DNA of 64,000 nucleotides. Origin: Chamaea fasciata. Its lineage: Eukaryota; Chordata; Aves; Passeriformes; Sylviidae. The notes under the pieces were generated by a model, which saw only the letters and a list, made by a program, of their open reading frames with translations, ran no database searches and was not told the DNA's origin. Below are positions 1 to 11,130 of this stretch, piece by piece (within the stretch, counting starts at the first letter, position 1; each line of letters opens with the position of its first letter). The position numbers and the translations under genes are program-made. The stretch lies in contig JARCOQ010000007.1 of assembly GCA_029207755.1 (NCBI GenBank), forward strand, positions 43,481,656-43,545,655. The letters run 5' to 3'.

Positions 1-2004
1 ACAGCAGTCCCAGATAATAAATGAAATGGCAAGAACAGATGGTTCTTAGATTGTGCATGGTTCTTTGCACAATCCTGGCTGGGCTTTCTTGGCATAGAAC
101 CAGGGATGGGATTGATAATTTCTGATTTGCTGTGCAGTATACACATGAAAAAATAAGCAATATTGATTAAGTTTATTGAAATTATGGGCAATATTATATA
201 TCCAAATATGGGAGGTAATTATTTGGCATTATTATAGGAAAGGAGCATTTAGTTTTCAGCACAGGGAATTGGTGCTATCAGACAGGAGGAGAATTTTGTG
301 CACAGAGGCACAGGTAGATCTGAAGCAGTTTAGTTTAGTGAATACTAGGAATATTAGTGAAGGCTCTTGGTTTTGTGCTGATGGTTGTGTATGATAAAAC
401 CCAAGGGAACTACTTAAAGCTTTGCAAGGCAGTTTCGTAGAGTCCTCTACAGGGGCCTCCATCTCAGCAGTTTGAAGCCTTAGATTTACATACTTGCAGG
501 TGAAATGACTGAGTTGATTATTCAAGAAAATCTGACATAAAGCAAATAAATTAGGTGTAAACTGATATATATATATAATGGTCTTATTTTTCTTGTTTCT
601 CTCACAATTATGATATTTCTAAATAAGACCATATTATTTAAGCATAACAGTTCTTGAGATATTTAAGGGGTTTTTTGCCTTTAAGTGATCCTTATTCTGA
701 GATAGTAGTAGTATGGTCACTATTGTGTGACCATAGTCAGTCACATTCACAAATTGAATAGTAAAATATGTAGACAGTTAATGTGATCATAAGGTTTAAA
801 AGCAAGTCTGAAGCCTTTTGAGAAATTTTCTCATGGATGAGTCTCTCTTTTGGAAGGAAACAAAGCCTTCCCATTAATGGATGAAGTAATTCCATTGGCA
901 TTCTGCTGCACCCAGCTGTAAGAAAGGCTTGTTTCACTCTTAGCAAATGCTTTCTTTTACTTTCAGCTCCCAAAAGTTGCTTTCAGGCCTTGGGGCTTTC
1001 ATTAAGGTGTCTAAGAGGGCCTGAAACATTTAAATTATATGCCTGAAACTATCAAAGAACTTCTCCAGTTCAGTTTTCTATAGTGTTCCCAGCAGCTGGA
1101 ATGAAGGAGTGACTGTATTCTGAGGTACCCTTCTCCATCAAAAGTGGATTGGAACAGAAACTAAATCAGTGATGGTAACTGAGTTCAGCTCTTATTCCTG
1201 TCTATTTGAACTTCATCATAAAAATCCCAGCACAACAAGCCTTACAACATAAGAATCAAGGCTACAAAAGAGACAAGGAAGAATGTGTGGAAAAACATTT
1301 TTAAGTTGGCCTAGGGAAACCCAATTTGTGACTGTTGCTAACCTTTGGGAAAAAAAAAAATCCTAAAAATATTATAGAATTCAAAAGTAGGTATTTGAAT
1401 GGTAAAACATGCAATCAGTCAATAAATGGTTGAATGAAAAAAGATGTAAAAATGTAGAGCTAAAGGCTGGCATGAAATCACTTTTTCAATAAATATATAG
1501 AAGAATTAGTGACATCTTTACGTTATGAAGCCAATACTTTGGCTGAAATACACAATCCTGTGGTCAGTGTGGATGGTATTTTGGCTGTATTCAAGCATGA
1601 AAACTAGGTTGTGGTACTGCCTGTGCAAGTCTGATATTTAATTCATTTTAATATTTTATTTTCCCCATTATTTCCTTGTCCAAGTCCTCATAAGACACCC
1701 AATGGTGATTACTGCATGCACTTACAAAAAGATTGGACTTTTAGTTTGTTTTCTTATTTGTTTTCATTTTGTACACAGAAGCATAGAATAAACCCACAAA
1801 TCCAAAGGGGAAGTTATGTGCAACTGTAAGAATGATTTAGTCAGTAATTCAACAACTATATTCAGGAGAACGCTGTTCTTGTTCTGGCTCCATTGACTAT
1901 ATTGAGTAGGAATCCATTGACAATAATGTGGCCCATGACATCTGCATTACATGAAAAAAGTATGCATTCAGGCATGTAAATGTTTGGTTTAGTCTCTGTA
2001 GTGC
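1..2004. other. AT-rich non-coding stretch, nothing recognised
   Basis: No repeat family, RNA gene or convincing coding exon was recognised. The reading frames here are short (under 90 codons), have no family motif and overlap on both strands, as expected of random AT-rich DNA. The only low-complexity sequence is a short (TA)n run near 564-577 and a poly(A) run near 1350-1359. Confidence 0.6.
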
Positions 2005-2578
2005 TTTGAAGGCAAAACAAGTGAGAGGCTCCAAGTCAGAAATTCAGAAATACAATTTAATAGGAAAAAAGGAGAGGGGGGGGGGGAAGAAAAAAAAAAA
2101 GTGCAATAATACAAAAGACCACTGACAGAGTCAGAGTACAATTTGAGCAGGGTGACAGAAGCAGTCTAGATGAGGCGGTCTTCCTGAAGCAGTGATCCCG
2201 TAGAAAGGTCTGATAGATCTGGTCCTCTGGGAATCCAGTGGGTAAGGGCTGCCTGTACTGCTGCACTGTCCCAAATCCCAGATTAAATCCAGGTGAGAAT
2301 GCTTGGTTCCTCCCCCTGGGTGGAGCATCTCACAATGAGATGATGAGTCATGCAGGGGGTCCTTGACAGCCCGTAACAGAGATAGCTCCCAGAGGGGGTT
2401 ATCTATGAGTTAGTGCAGCAAGGCATTTGATGGGCCATTAACAGAAGATAGCCCTGAGAGAGAGGGCCTGGGAAGAGCACTGCCCCCACCTGGATTCAAC
2501 AGTTCATGAAGATGGTGATAGAATACTTTGTGCACCTTCTATATACAGCCCAGGACAGTCTCAAACTTCATCCTAACA
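2005..2578 (-). mobile_element. Probable solo LTR of an avian endogenous retrovirus
   Basis: The sequence agrees, from memory, with LTRs common in passerine genomes, including the phrases around 2211-2250 (tctggtcctctgggaatcca) and 2296-2345 (gagaatgcttggttcctccc; gatgatgagtcat). Read on the minus strand it has an LTR-like order: a degenerate TATA-like ATTTAA near 2283-2288, a polyadenylation-type ATTAAA near 2056-2061, and then a short stretch to the end. The 5' boundary is placed where the minus strand would start with TG (about 2578), and the 3' boundary is approximate. No gag, pol or env reading frame adjoins it and no second LTR is seen, which suggests a solo LTR left by recombination. 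I could not find a target-site duplication. A G11/A12 run (2076-2100) lies near its 3' end. The family name is not assigned. Confidence 0.5.
2076..2100. repeat. G11 homopolymer followed by A-rich run
   Basis: Eleven consecutive G (2076-2086) are followed almost directly by about twelve A. The run lies inside the probable LTR and probably varies in length between individuals. Confidence 0.85.
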
Positions 2579-3550
2579 CAGCTGACTAAACCACAGCAGA
2601 TGCAAACTGAAACTACCAGTTCAGTTTGTGAAAGTATCAAAGCAGACTTACCATTCTATTGTCAGGGTAGGAAGATGACTTTATCTGGAAAACTCCTCCT
2701 GACAGATCAATCCTCAGTTGTTTTATCAGATCCTTACAGAATATTAGGGTCAATGAATGAGAGGCCTGCAGTCAGCTCCCATGGGGTGATGGGGTAATTG
2801 ATTTTACAGACAGATTTCAAGACCAGGACAAAAAAGTGTCTTAAATAGATATTTTGCACAGAGGAGTCTAATATAGAGTTCATGAATTAAAGATATACCT
2901 AAGAGGTTTGACCTATCATTTCTTCTGACTGCCTTTTTGAGTACAATGTCATTCCTTGTAATCACTGAATTTAATCATTGCTGGATTATATAAGGCAGAT
3001 AATATCCCTTCTCTAAACTTTTGAACAGGACTGAATATTGTGCAGGTTTAATTTATTACAGCTATAGCAGTGAAAAAGCAAAATGTTGTTGTACAGTCTT
3101 GCTTAAACTGTAAGTCAAAGCATGTCTGAGATATGCATCCATCCATGGAAATATGGTTACACCTGTCATGACCTCTTCCATTATTGTTTAGCAGGGGAAA
3201 GACTGGAAGTTTCAGGTGCTGAATTAACCTGCAACTGTAATTAATCACTGCAGAGCAAATCAAAATTTGACATTGCTATTTAATATCAGAAAAAATGCTA
3301 CCTGAAAGAAACTGTGTTGAAGGCATCTGATACAAATCTGGCTTTGTAAATCTAATTGATGCTTTTAGGAAGGTGGAGTAACTGGAATTTTAGAATTTGG
3401 AAATCTTGTTGATGTTAAATATTGTTATCAACAACCGTGTTGCTTTAATCAACAACAGTGCTGATGCATAGGGAATAACATTGTCTCAGATTCATCAGGA
3501 CACAGACTAAACAGGAAATATTTGGATGACTTTAAAAGCTCTTTGGGAGA

Positions 3551-3558
3551 AAATATAC

Positions 3559-3589
<31 letters not shown>

Positions 3590-3590
3590 C
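3551..3590. repeat. (TA)n microsatellite with flanking ATACAT units
   Basis: Alternating TA dinucleotides, flanked on both sides by imperfect ATACAT/GTATAC units. The whole block is close to self-complementary. Confidence 0.85.
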
Positions 3591-4048
3591 ATCTTATTTA
3601 TCTTTTGCTTTGACTGGTCCTGCTTCTGATTTCTCCTAATACAAAGATACAGGATTCTTTTGTGCTTAATGAGCAAAAAATTCATCTTTGGAAGGAATGA
3701 ATCTCTTAGAGTCTGTAGCTTATTGTTATTCAAAGTTCAAATTTCCTCACCTCTGCATCACACAGAGACGTCTGGGCTAGTTCTTTGTAGCTGAGCTTTT
3801 GTTGACTCTTGGAAGAGGTAACATAGAGAAAACAGAGATGTTCTCTCAGCTTTAAAAGATTTCTGACTGCTCCTGGGGCTCAAGCCTGTGAACAAACCTG
3901 ACCATATACCAGGTTCAATAGATGTGCTTGAACCATTTCCCCCTTCTTTCATAAAACCCATTAATTTCATGTTTCTGAAGTAGGAAATTGGTGACAGTAG
4001 CAAGCAACCATCTCTACTCAAATTCATCTTTGTTTTCATTTTTTGTAG

Positions 4049-4259
4049 AAAATGTTTTTCCTGTGATGGACACCTCACACATATCTGTTGGTGCTGTATA
4101 TGATACCTCTGGCTGTAGCACTTATCCCTCCAGAGCTCTGTCAGCACAGCATGTCTGCAGCAATAGCACTTTCAAAACCTTCTCTCCAGACTCTCCTTCA
4201 GAATTTCTAGGCAAGCTTCATGCTAGGAATTTGTTATCTCTTGGTCCTGTTTGCAGATG
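4049..4259 (+). other. Exon-like interval of unknown identity (weak)
   Basis: A good-looking splice acceptor (tgttttcattttttgtag, ending at 4048) is followed by 211 bp without a stop in one frame and then by a consensus-like donor (ATG/GTGAGA, GT at 4260-4261). In the open frame the sequence encodes about 70 residues containing the string FSPDSPSEFLGKLHARN. It is visibly less AT-rich than its flanks. I recognise no domain and saw no partner exon. An open frame also exists on the other strand (3758-4147), which weakens the case. It could be a non-coding RNA exon or chance, since acceptor and donor look-alikes are frequent over 64 kb. Confidence 0.2.
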
Positions 4260-5756
4260 GTGAGACATAAGTAACTCTATGCTGGAGGGTGGAGTGAAAA
4301 TCATAGTCAGCTATAAGGTAGGCAGAGAGAAACCCAGTGTAGTGGGTCTATAACCAGTAAATATTGAAGTTCCATAATTTTTCTTTCAAGAGATGAGATT
4401 TAGGACTTTCTACATGCTACAGTAACATAAATTTAGCTTTTGTATACTACGGTCTTTAACTGTCTTGTTCTTTGTAATCAGTAACTGTTTATTTTTCAGA
4501 TTTATGGAATTTGTGGACTTAAAACCACACAAGCATGGTCACACGTATGTCTTTCTACTTTCCTGGAAACTTTGCTTTAGATGAGGACTTCATTCCCCTT
4601 GTATCTTTTAACAGTAGAATATTCATAGACCTAGTTAAATTTTGTATTTCCTGTTACTAGGACAATTACTGTTGAAATATGCTCCTTACTGGGGGATCTG
4701 CCATTTGATTATCAAGGCCTTTTTTTCCTCCCCCTTCAATTTTTCAGTTGTGAGTGTTCACTTCAATCACATGTTGAATCTTCTGTCTTCCTGTAAAGTA
4801 AGTAAAAACAATCTTCCATCTTCTTGTCAAGTAAAAAACCCCAAAATATCTTTTCTGTAAGACCTTGCAATAAACATTGTCTAGCACATTTGTCTAGTGT
4901 AGAAAATCCAGCAGATTCTAGTGGTTGGTATTTAAGTGCCTCTGTCTTGTACATGAAATCAGTAGAATTTGTGGGGTATTCTGAGAACTGATTTGCAAGA
5001 AACTTGAATTCTGAACTAGACTTCTTAACTGGTTTTCCCCTTCATTTTGATTACTGTTGCAGACATCACTGTACAGTTTTAACAATCTTTACATTTAGAC
5101 ACTCCTAGGATTATATTTACATCCTAATTGCATCATCATGTATGAACTGAAGACACAGTACCTCTTACAGTGAAGACTGCATGCAGTTAATGAGTCTGTA
5201 ATTATATAGACATCTTAAATGATATTGATGCTTCATGCAGTAAAGTAATGTAATTAAAACTTTTGAATTTCTGCTTTCTGAAGTGGAAGCTAGGATAATT
5301 AATGAAGCTTAGTTGAGAGGTCAGATCTCTCTAATCAATAAGATCATCTAGATTTAATTTTTCATCTTGCTCACTTGCCTTATTCAAATTAAATTGATAG
5401 AAAAAATTGTGATGTCTAAAAAATTTATTTCTATGTTTAATATTTAATGAATGGTCACTCTGGTGACAGTAGGAAACATTGCTTTAAGACTCTATTAAAT
5501 ATAATTTGACAGATGGATTTAATTATGAGCATTTTTAATGGTTGATGTAGAAATCATGCTGAACATAACTCATTTTAGAAAGCTCAAAATGAGGATCCAA
5601 AGAATGAAAATAAGAGTGAACTACTTTAGAAATATTTGAGTTTCTGAGAGCATGAAAGAGATGTGTGATCCCTCCCACGGCAAAATGATATGATTTCCAA
5701 GAGCTCCCTAATCAGTGCATTTTTAATGTATTTGTTCCTATGCCTGATGAGTCTAG

Positions 5757-5809
5757 GCTGAAAGCTGAAAGCTGAAAAAAATTAATTTAATTTAATTTAA
5801 TTTAATTAG
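5757..5809. repeat. Two short tandem repeats: (GCTGAAA)3 then (TTTAA)n
   Basis: Three copies of GCTGAAA run directly into about five copies of the pentamer TTTAA. It is a compound microsatellite with no recognisable function. Confidence 0.8.
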
Positions 5810-5911
5810 GAGTCTACAGCAGATCCACCATTTGATGAATACAGTCCATATTCCTTAAGAAGAGTTATCTATTTATTTAGGTTTTTTTCTCTCTCTTTTT
5901 CTCTTCCTTCA

Positions 5912-6140
5912 CCTGCTGGCAATGCTCTTTCTAATGCACCCCAGGATTCCATTGGCCTTCTTGGCCCCTGGGGCACACTGCTAGCTCACAGGCAGCTTGT
6001 CTACCAGGAACCAACCCCAGGTCCTTCACAGAGCTGCTTCTCAGTAGGTAGACCCTCAGCTGGCCCTAGTGCATGAGGCTGTTCTTCCCCACATGCAGGA
6101 CCCTGCATTTGCCTTTGCTGAATTTCAGACAGTTCTGTGG
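5912..6140 (-). mobile_element. CR1 LINE internal fragment
   Basis: The plus strand reads as the complement of the late reverse-transcriptase region of CR1 ORF2, with recognisable phrases such as gattccattggccttcttgg (5944-5963) and catgcaggaccctgca (6093-6108). Both CR1 ends are missing: there is no 8-bp 3' tail, and the copy stops just where the central reverse-transcriptase motifs would begin. Translation on the minus strand is broken, so this is an old dead fragment. CR1 is the dominant retroposon of birds. Confidence 0.75.
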
Positions 6141-9100
6141 TGTGAAGAACAGAGACAGGATTTAGAAGATGGAGGAAGCCTAAGAGAAAATGGCATAAAG
6201 CTGTTAGAGGGAAAATCAGGATGTCTGTGAAGGTAGAAAAAGGAGAGATTTAGGAGAAAAACTGAACAGATTTATCAAGAAGGATGAGCATATGTAAGAT
6301 AATCAATTAAAAATGTACAAAAAATTGTAAATGAGTTAATGCATATTTAACATAATGCCAGTTAGGGTACTGCAGCATTTGAGTCACCATGTTGCCAAAG
6401 CCACAAACAAGAGTTCATTCCTGGTTTTTCTAAAGTATTAAAATCTTCTCAGGTCCAGTGGATCTTTATTGCAAACATTTTGAACAGCTCTGATTGCAGA
6501 TAATTAAAGCTGTTTTTTGGTTACAAATAATCAAAATAATCATGTTAGAAAGACCATTCTCTGAAGTAGCATTGCCTGACCTGGTTTTCTTTGCTGCTTT
6601 TTTGTAAGCAAACGAATGACGTTTATTCTTCCACAATAAAACCTTCCATTTTAGAAATGTTACTGGCTTGACCACTTATTAATAAAAATAATCTTGGTAG
6701 AAATTACCACAAGACCATATATACAGCACTGAAAAGCAAAATTAAAGACATTTTCATTTGTATGGCATAAAATTTTCTCTGATACTTGGTTTTGATTGTG
6801 CTCAATATAATGGGGCCTGATTTTAATTGAGTTCTGGGCAATATCAGAACATTGATACATAATGAAAATAATAACATAACTTGTATGCTATTTTTCATTT
6901 TGAATACTCCTAAAAAGAATGTCTCATAAAATACTTCTTAGGTCAGACCGGTGCAACAGGCATTGCATTATCCAAAACCATGTCTTTCAGGTCTTTACTT
7001 CCCTATGTTTAAAATTTGGGAAGAGATAATTTCTGCACTTCTTAAAGACTTTAAAGATAAATGGATATAAATGGATATACAGAGAATATAGGCTTGTCTA
7101 CATGGTTTCAGGGCAGGGGTTTTGTGGACTGAGGTTCAGACTAGATTCAGCAAACATTGAATTGGGCTTTACAAGGAACAGAGTGGATGTGTTGGCAGAT
7201 CTTTGTGCAAAAGTCTAGGCAGAAAATCTAACATCCTCAGTTTCCTCCCTAAAATGGTCTTCAAATAATGGTGACCTCTCTCTGCTTTTTTCTGGAAAAA
7301 GCATTGTTAGTCAAACCCTCTCTATTAATTGGTTTTATTTAGGGTGATTTCAAACTGCTGATGAAGAACATTGTCCTGTTGAAACATTCCTTTTCAGCAT
7401 GCATACAGCTTAACACACACTATTGTTCAGAAGGCTGCCATGTACTCTAGGCCTGTTTTGGTGCACACACATTCCACTGGATGTAAATAATTATCTTAAA
7501 TTTGCAAGTTTTTTAGTATGCATGCATCCAGTATTACACCCACCATATCAACATAAACAAAAATATAGTACATGTTATTTGCAAAGCCAACAACTTCTCA
7601 TAATAATTAAAATCCTAACAATCTAATTTAAACCAACGAAAAGCTATTCCTAACCTAGATGCAGTCGTAGTACAAATTAATAAAGAAAAATCCTCGTTAA
7701 TGTTTTTTAAAAATAGTGAAAAAAAATTGTGAAAAAAACCTTACCAAGAACTGTCTGTTCTGAAATCCCTATGGATTCTAGGCTGACAATACCAGTGTTC
7801 CTGGAGTACAGACTAGGTGGGATGTCACACTGAGTTGTCAATATCCTGGCTTAACTTCAAGAACTATTGTTCATCATGCAGTGCCTACATACATTTGCAA
7901 AGGCTAAAAAGCTAAAATGTCGAGGCAAGCTCAGACAAATCCTAAGACCTTACACTAACAGATAAGCATAAGGCCTACAGCCTTTATAAGTGTTGGCAAA
8001 ATACGTTTGATAAGCTACACTAGTACACAGCAAGCATATCACTTGTATCCCAGTGCGTCCAACAAGCTTTTTGGTATAATGACATTAATAAATATGTCGC
8101 CAAAGGATTGCTCTGAAAAGTAACAAGAATATTTACAATTGGATAACAGACTGGCAACTGCATTAGTTAAAGGCTTGAAACTCCCTGAATTGTATCTCAA
8201 GAATTAACTGAAATTGTGTACTGAATGCTCTTTTAATCTGGAAAAGATACAAGTATATAAGTTTATTGTTCCCTGATATTCTCATTGTTCTGACAGAGAC
8301 TCCAGAAATATATGTCTACAAATCTTCACTGAATATTGAAATAGTACATATTGAAATTTAGATGGGTTTATCTGTGACATAATGCATTTATTTTACTAGA
8401 AAACAATATAAGACATTGTGTCCTGGACATTCTTCCTTACTTGTTTGTGATGACCTAACATCTATTACAAGATTTCCAAGAGAAGACTGGAGATACGTTA
8501 TCCAAAGCCACAAAGAGAAATAGAGGAAGCTGACATTGCATCTGCTTGGAGGAGGTATTGCTCTGTTTGTAACATCAGCGATTTCCCTTAATCATTTGCA
8601 ATATTGAAAGTTCTAAAAACACAGCAGACAGTCTTCAAGATCAATACAAATAGCTCAGTGCTGATGAAAAATGAACGATATTTTACACCTTCTGAAAAAG
8701 AACTCCATCACTTTATATTCATGCACCTGCACAAATTTTGTTCAGTTGTTCTTTTCTCTTACATGCTTTGCTCTCAAAGTGCTACATTATTTTACTGCTA
8801 ATCTTGAATCTTGTAATCTTACGTACATCTCAATTGATAAGAAAACTCAGGCTCTAAATACTGCTGAAGTTATATTTAAATTACTTATTTACTATTCTTA
8901 GACTATCCAGGTTGATGAACAGGATAAAATCAAAACACTTTTGTTTTAAAAAATAATCCACGTAATGAAAAAATATTTCATCCTGATTATGTAATGAATT
9001 TTCCCCAAAGTACAGGGCACTACAACACTTCTTATGCCTAAGGATATTAGCGCTTTCTTTTCTGAAACCTTTAGGGTTTTTACTTGGGCATATTCAGTTA

Positions 9101-10577
9101 AAAATTCATAATGTCACTGTCAGTTGAAAAAAATACTGTCAGTGCTTACCAGAATTAGATATTACTATACCTAAAAGAAAGCTTGGACTCAGAAAAACTC
9201 TCTTTGTGAGTGCTATCCTGAAATCTGAAGAGTTATGTTAAGGTTGGAAGTACTGGCCCTTTACAGCCAATTATTTTCTCTTAAAATAGTGAGCTACACA
9301 TAATACAAATTTTGTCTCTGTCAGTGTGATCGTGTGATTTGCTGTTTAGCTTTGAGTCATGGCTCCAAAAGAATTCAAAAGCTAGACATCTGTCAAAGTC
9401 CCAAGTTAATCAAAATGTGGAAGAGTTTTCTACTACTAAGTTCATGGAAACCAGGTTTCTAAAAAAAAAGTAATTTCTCATTATTATAGTTTGCCATTTG
9501 CATTACCAAAAATTCTAAGGCTTTATAGAAGTTCTTGAAGAGGTGCATTAGGAAAGACACAAATTTTATTTCTTTGCTGATTACATTGACTCAGAAAAAT
9601 GAATTGTGTCTGCTAGTATTTCAAATTGTTCAATTCGTGCTAATATGATAGTATTTAAGCTGAACTTGACAAGCCTCCTTGAAATGTCTTCCCAGAATAT
9701 GTTATCATAAGAATCCATTCCATTATTTGATATGATCAGGACTAAAATAAATGAATACATAACATATCATACCATAAACAACATATCATATGCAACAAAA
9801 TATACACAACAAAAGCAATAAAATATGACATTTTACACTGTCATGGGGGAAAGACAGATATTTTCATATTGAGCTTTCATAAGAATCTTGCAAGAAACAA
9901 AAATCAGCAAAGGGCAGAAAGTGGATTCCGAATATATGGAATCACTAATTATGCTGAACAGAAACACCAATAAAGTTTGAATTTAACTTGGGCAAGTACA
10001 TTTCTTAGAACTCCATAAATAAATTAGAGGTGAGGAATCACTGTATAATGAATGTAATTTCATTAACAAGTCTCACTAGGAAAATGGGACATCATCTAAC
10101 ATTCATGTATTTTTACTATGACTAGATAATAGATGCAATGAAAGAAACAAGTGAAAACTCAAATATATAGAGGAAATCAAAATACTGTTAATGAATTTTA
10201 CATGATAAACAAGTGAGTTAGCTATTAAGGTTCTAGAGTCCACTTCTGAGCATGAAAAAGAGTGGACTATAGTATTTCTATTAATATTTTTTTGAAATGT
10301 ATATCTGTGAGTCGTGATACGCATAAAACTGAGGAAAAGGAATGTCTTGATAACACCTTGAAATTCCTTCTGGATATGCTTGGCAATAAAATGAATGCAA
10401 ATTGAAATTTGACTAGGATATGAGAAAAAAAAATTTAAAAAATTAAAGTTCTGGAGATATTTGCAGAGAGCAGTCTTCTCTTGATTGTACACTTTGATTC
10501 ATTCTGTTCTTTTGACTTTATTCAAGTGATACAGCTGGCACTGACTTACTGCATCTGATCAGAATTTTGCTAAATAG
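6141..10577. other. AT-rich unique DNA, nothing recognised
   Basis: About 4.4 kb with no element or gene that I can support. The frames present are under 130 codons and have no recognisable domain. A loosely repetitive patch of ACATATCATA-type words occurs at about 9755-9800. Confidence 0.6.
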
Positions 10578-11130
10578 TCATAGAATCATAGAATCATTTG
10601 GGTTGCAAGGGACTTTAAAGATCATCTATTTCCAATCATGTCATGGACAGGGACACCTTCCACTAGGTTAGATTCCTCCAAGTTCTGTCCAATGTGGCCC
10701 TGAACACTTCCAGAGATGGAACATCCACAACTTCTCTGGGAAACCTGTTCCAGTGCCTCACCACCCTCACAGTAAAGAACTTCTTCTTAATAACCAATCC
10801 AAACCTATGCCCTTTCAGCTTAAAGCTATTGCTCATTATTCCATCACTCCATGCCTGTCTAAAATGTCTGTCTTCAGTTCTCTTGTAACCCTCTTTAGGT
10901 ATGTTTCTAAGGTGTCCTAAAAGCCTTCTCTTCTTCAGTCTGTACAATCCCAACTCACTTAACCTTTCCTCAAAAGGGAGGTGCTCCAGCCCTTTGATCT
11001 TCTTCGTTCCCCTCTTCTTCGTTCACTCCAGCAGGTCCATATTCTTTCTATGTTTGAGGGCCAATATCTGGACACAGTACTCCAGGTGACATCTCATGGC
11101 AGCAGAGTAGAAGTGCGGGGAAGCCAGAAA
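10578..11130 (-). mobile_element. 5'-truncated CR1 LINE (3' end and ORF2 C-terminus)
   Basis: The left end is two copies of the CR1 3' terminal octamer in complement (TCATAGAA), so the element lies on the minus strand with its 3' end at 10578. A minus-strand frame at 10663-10953 encodes the C-terminal part of CR1 ORF2, with the typical strings VVRHWNRFPREVV and VPSLEVFRATLD. CR1 ORF2 normally ends almost at the 3' tail, which fits. The copy is truncated near 11130, which is usual for LINEs because reverse transcription stops early. It cannot move on its own. Confidence 0.9.
10663..10953 (-). pseudogene. CR1 ORF2 C-terminal remnant
   Basis: About 96 residues form the extreme C-terminal, post-reverse-transcriptase region of CR1 ORF2. 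Strings such as YRLKKRRLLGHL and SLEVFRATLDRTWRNL match the conserved end of the family, where leucine/lysine-rich helices precede the W..LP..VV..PSL..FK block. Endonuclease and reverse-transcriptase catalytic motifs are absent because the element is 5'-truncated. The full-length protein is about 900-1000 residues, so this is roughly a tenth of it and non-functional. Confidence 0.85.

Larger units (their letters stand above)
2579..5911. other. Mostly unique AT-rich DNA with microsatellites
   Basis: No transposon was recognised between the LTR and the CR1 piece at 5.9 kb. The interval holds a (TA)n tract at 3551-3590, an exon-like interval at 4049-4259 listed separately, and short tandem repeats at 5757-5809. 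The opposite-strand frame of about 129 codons at 3758-4147 has no recognisable domain and was not accepted as a gene. Confidence 0.55.

Noticed and set aside
3758..4147. 129-codon minus-strand frame as a gene
   Set aside because: No recognisable domain, promoter or partner exon; it overlaps an equally plausible open interval on the other strand.
10103..10492. 129-codon minus-strand frame
   Set aside because: Low-complexity Phe/Ser/Ile-rich translation of AT-rich DNA with no motif.
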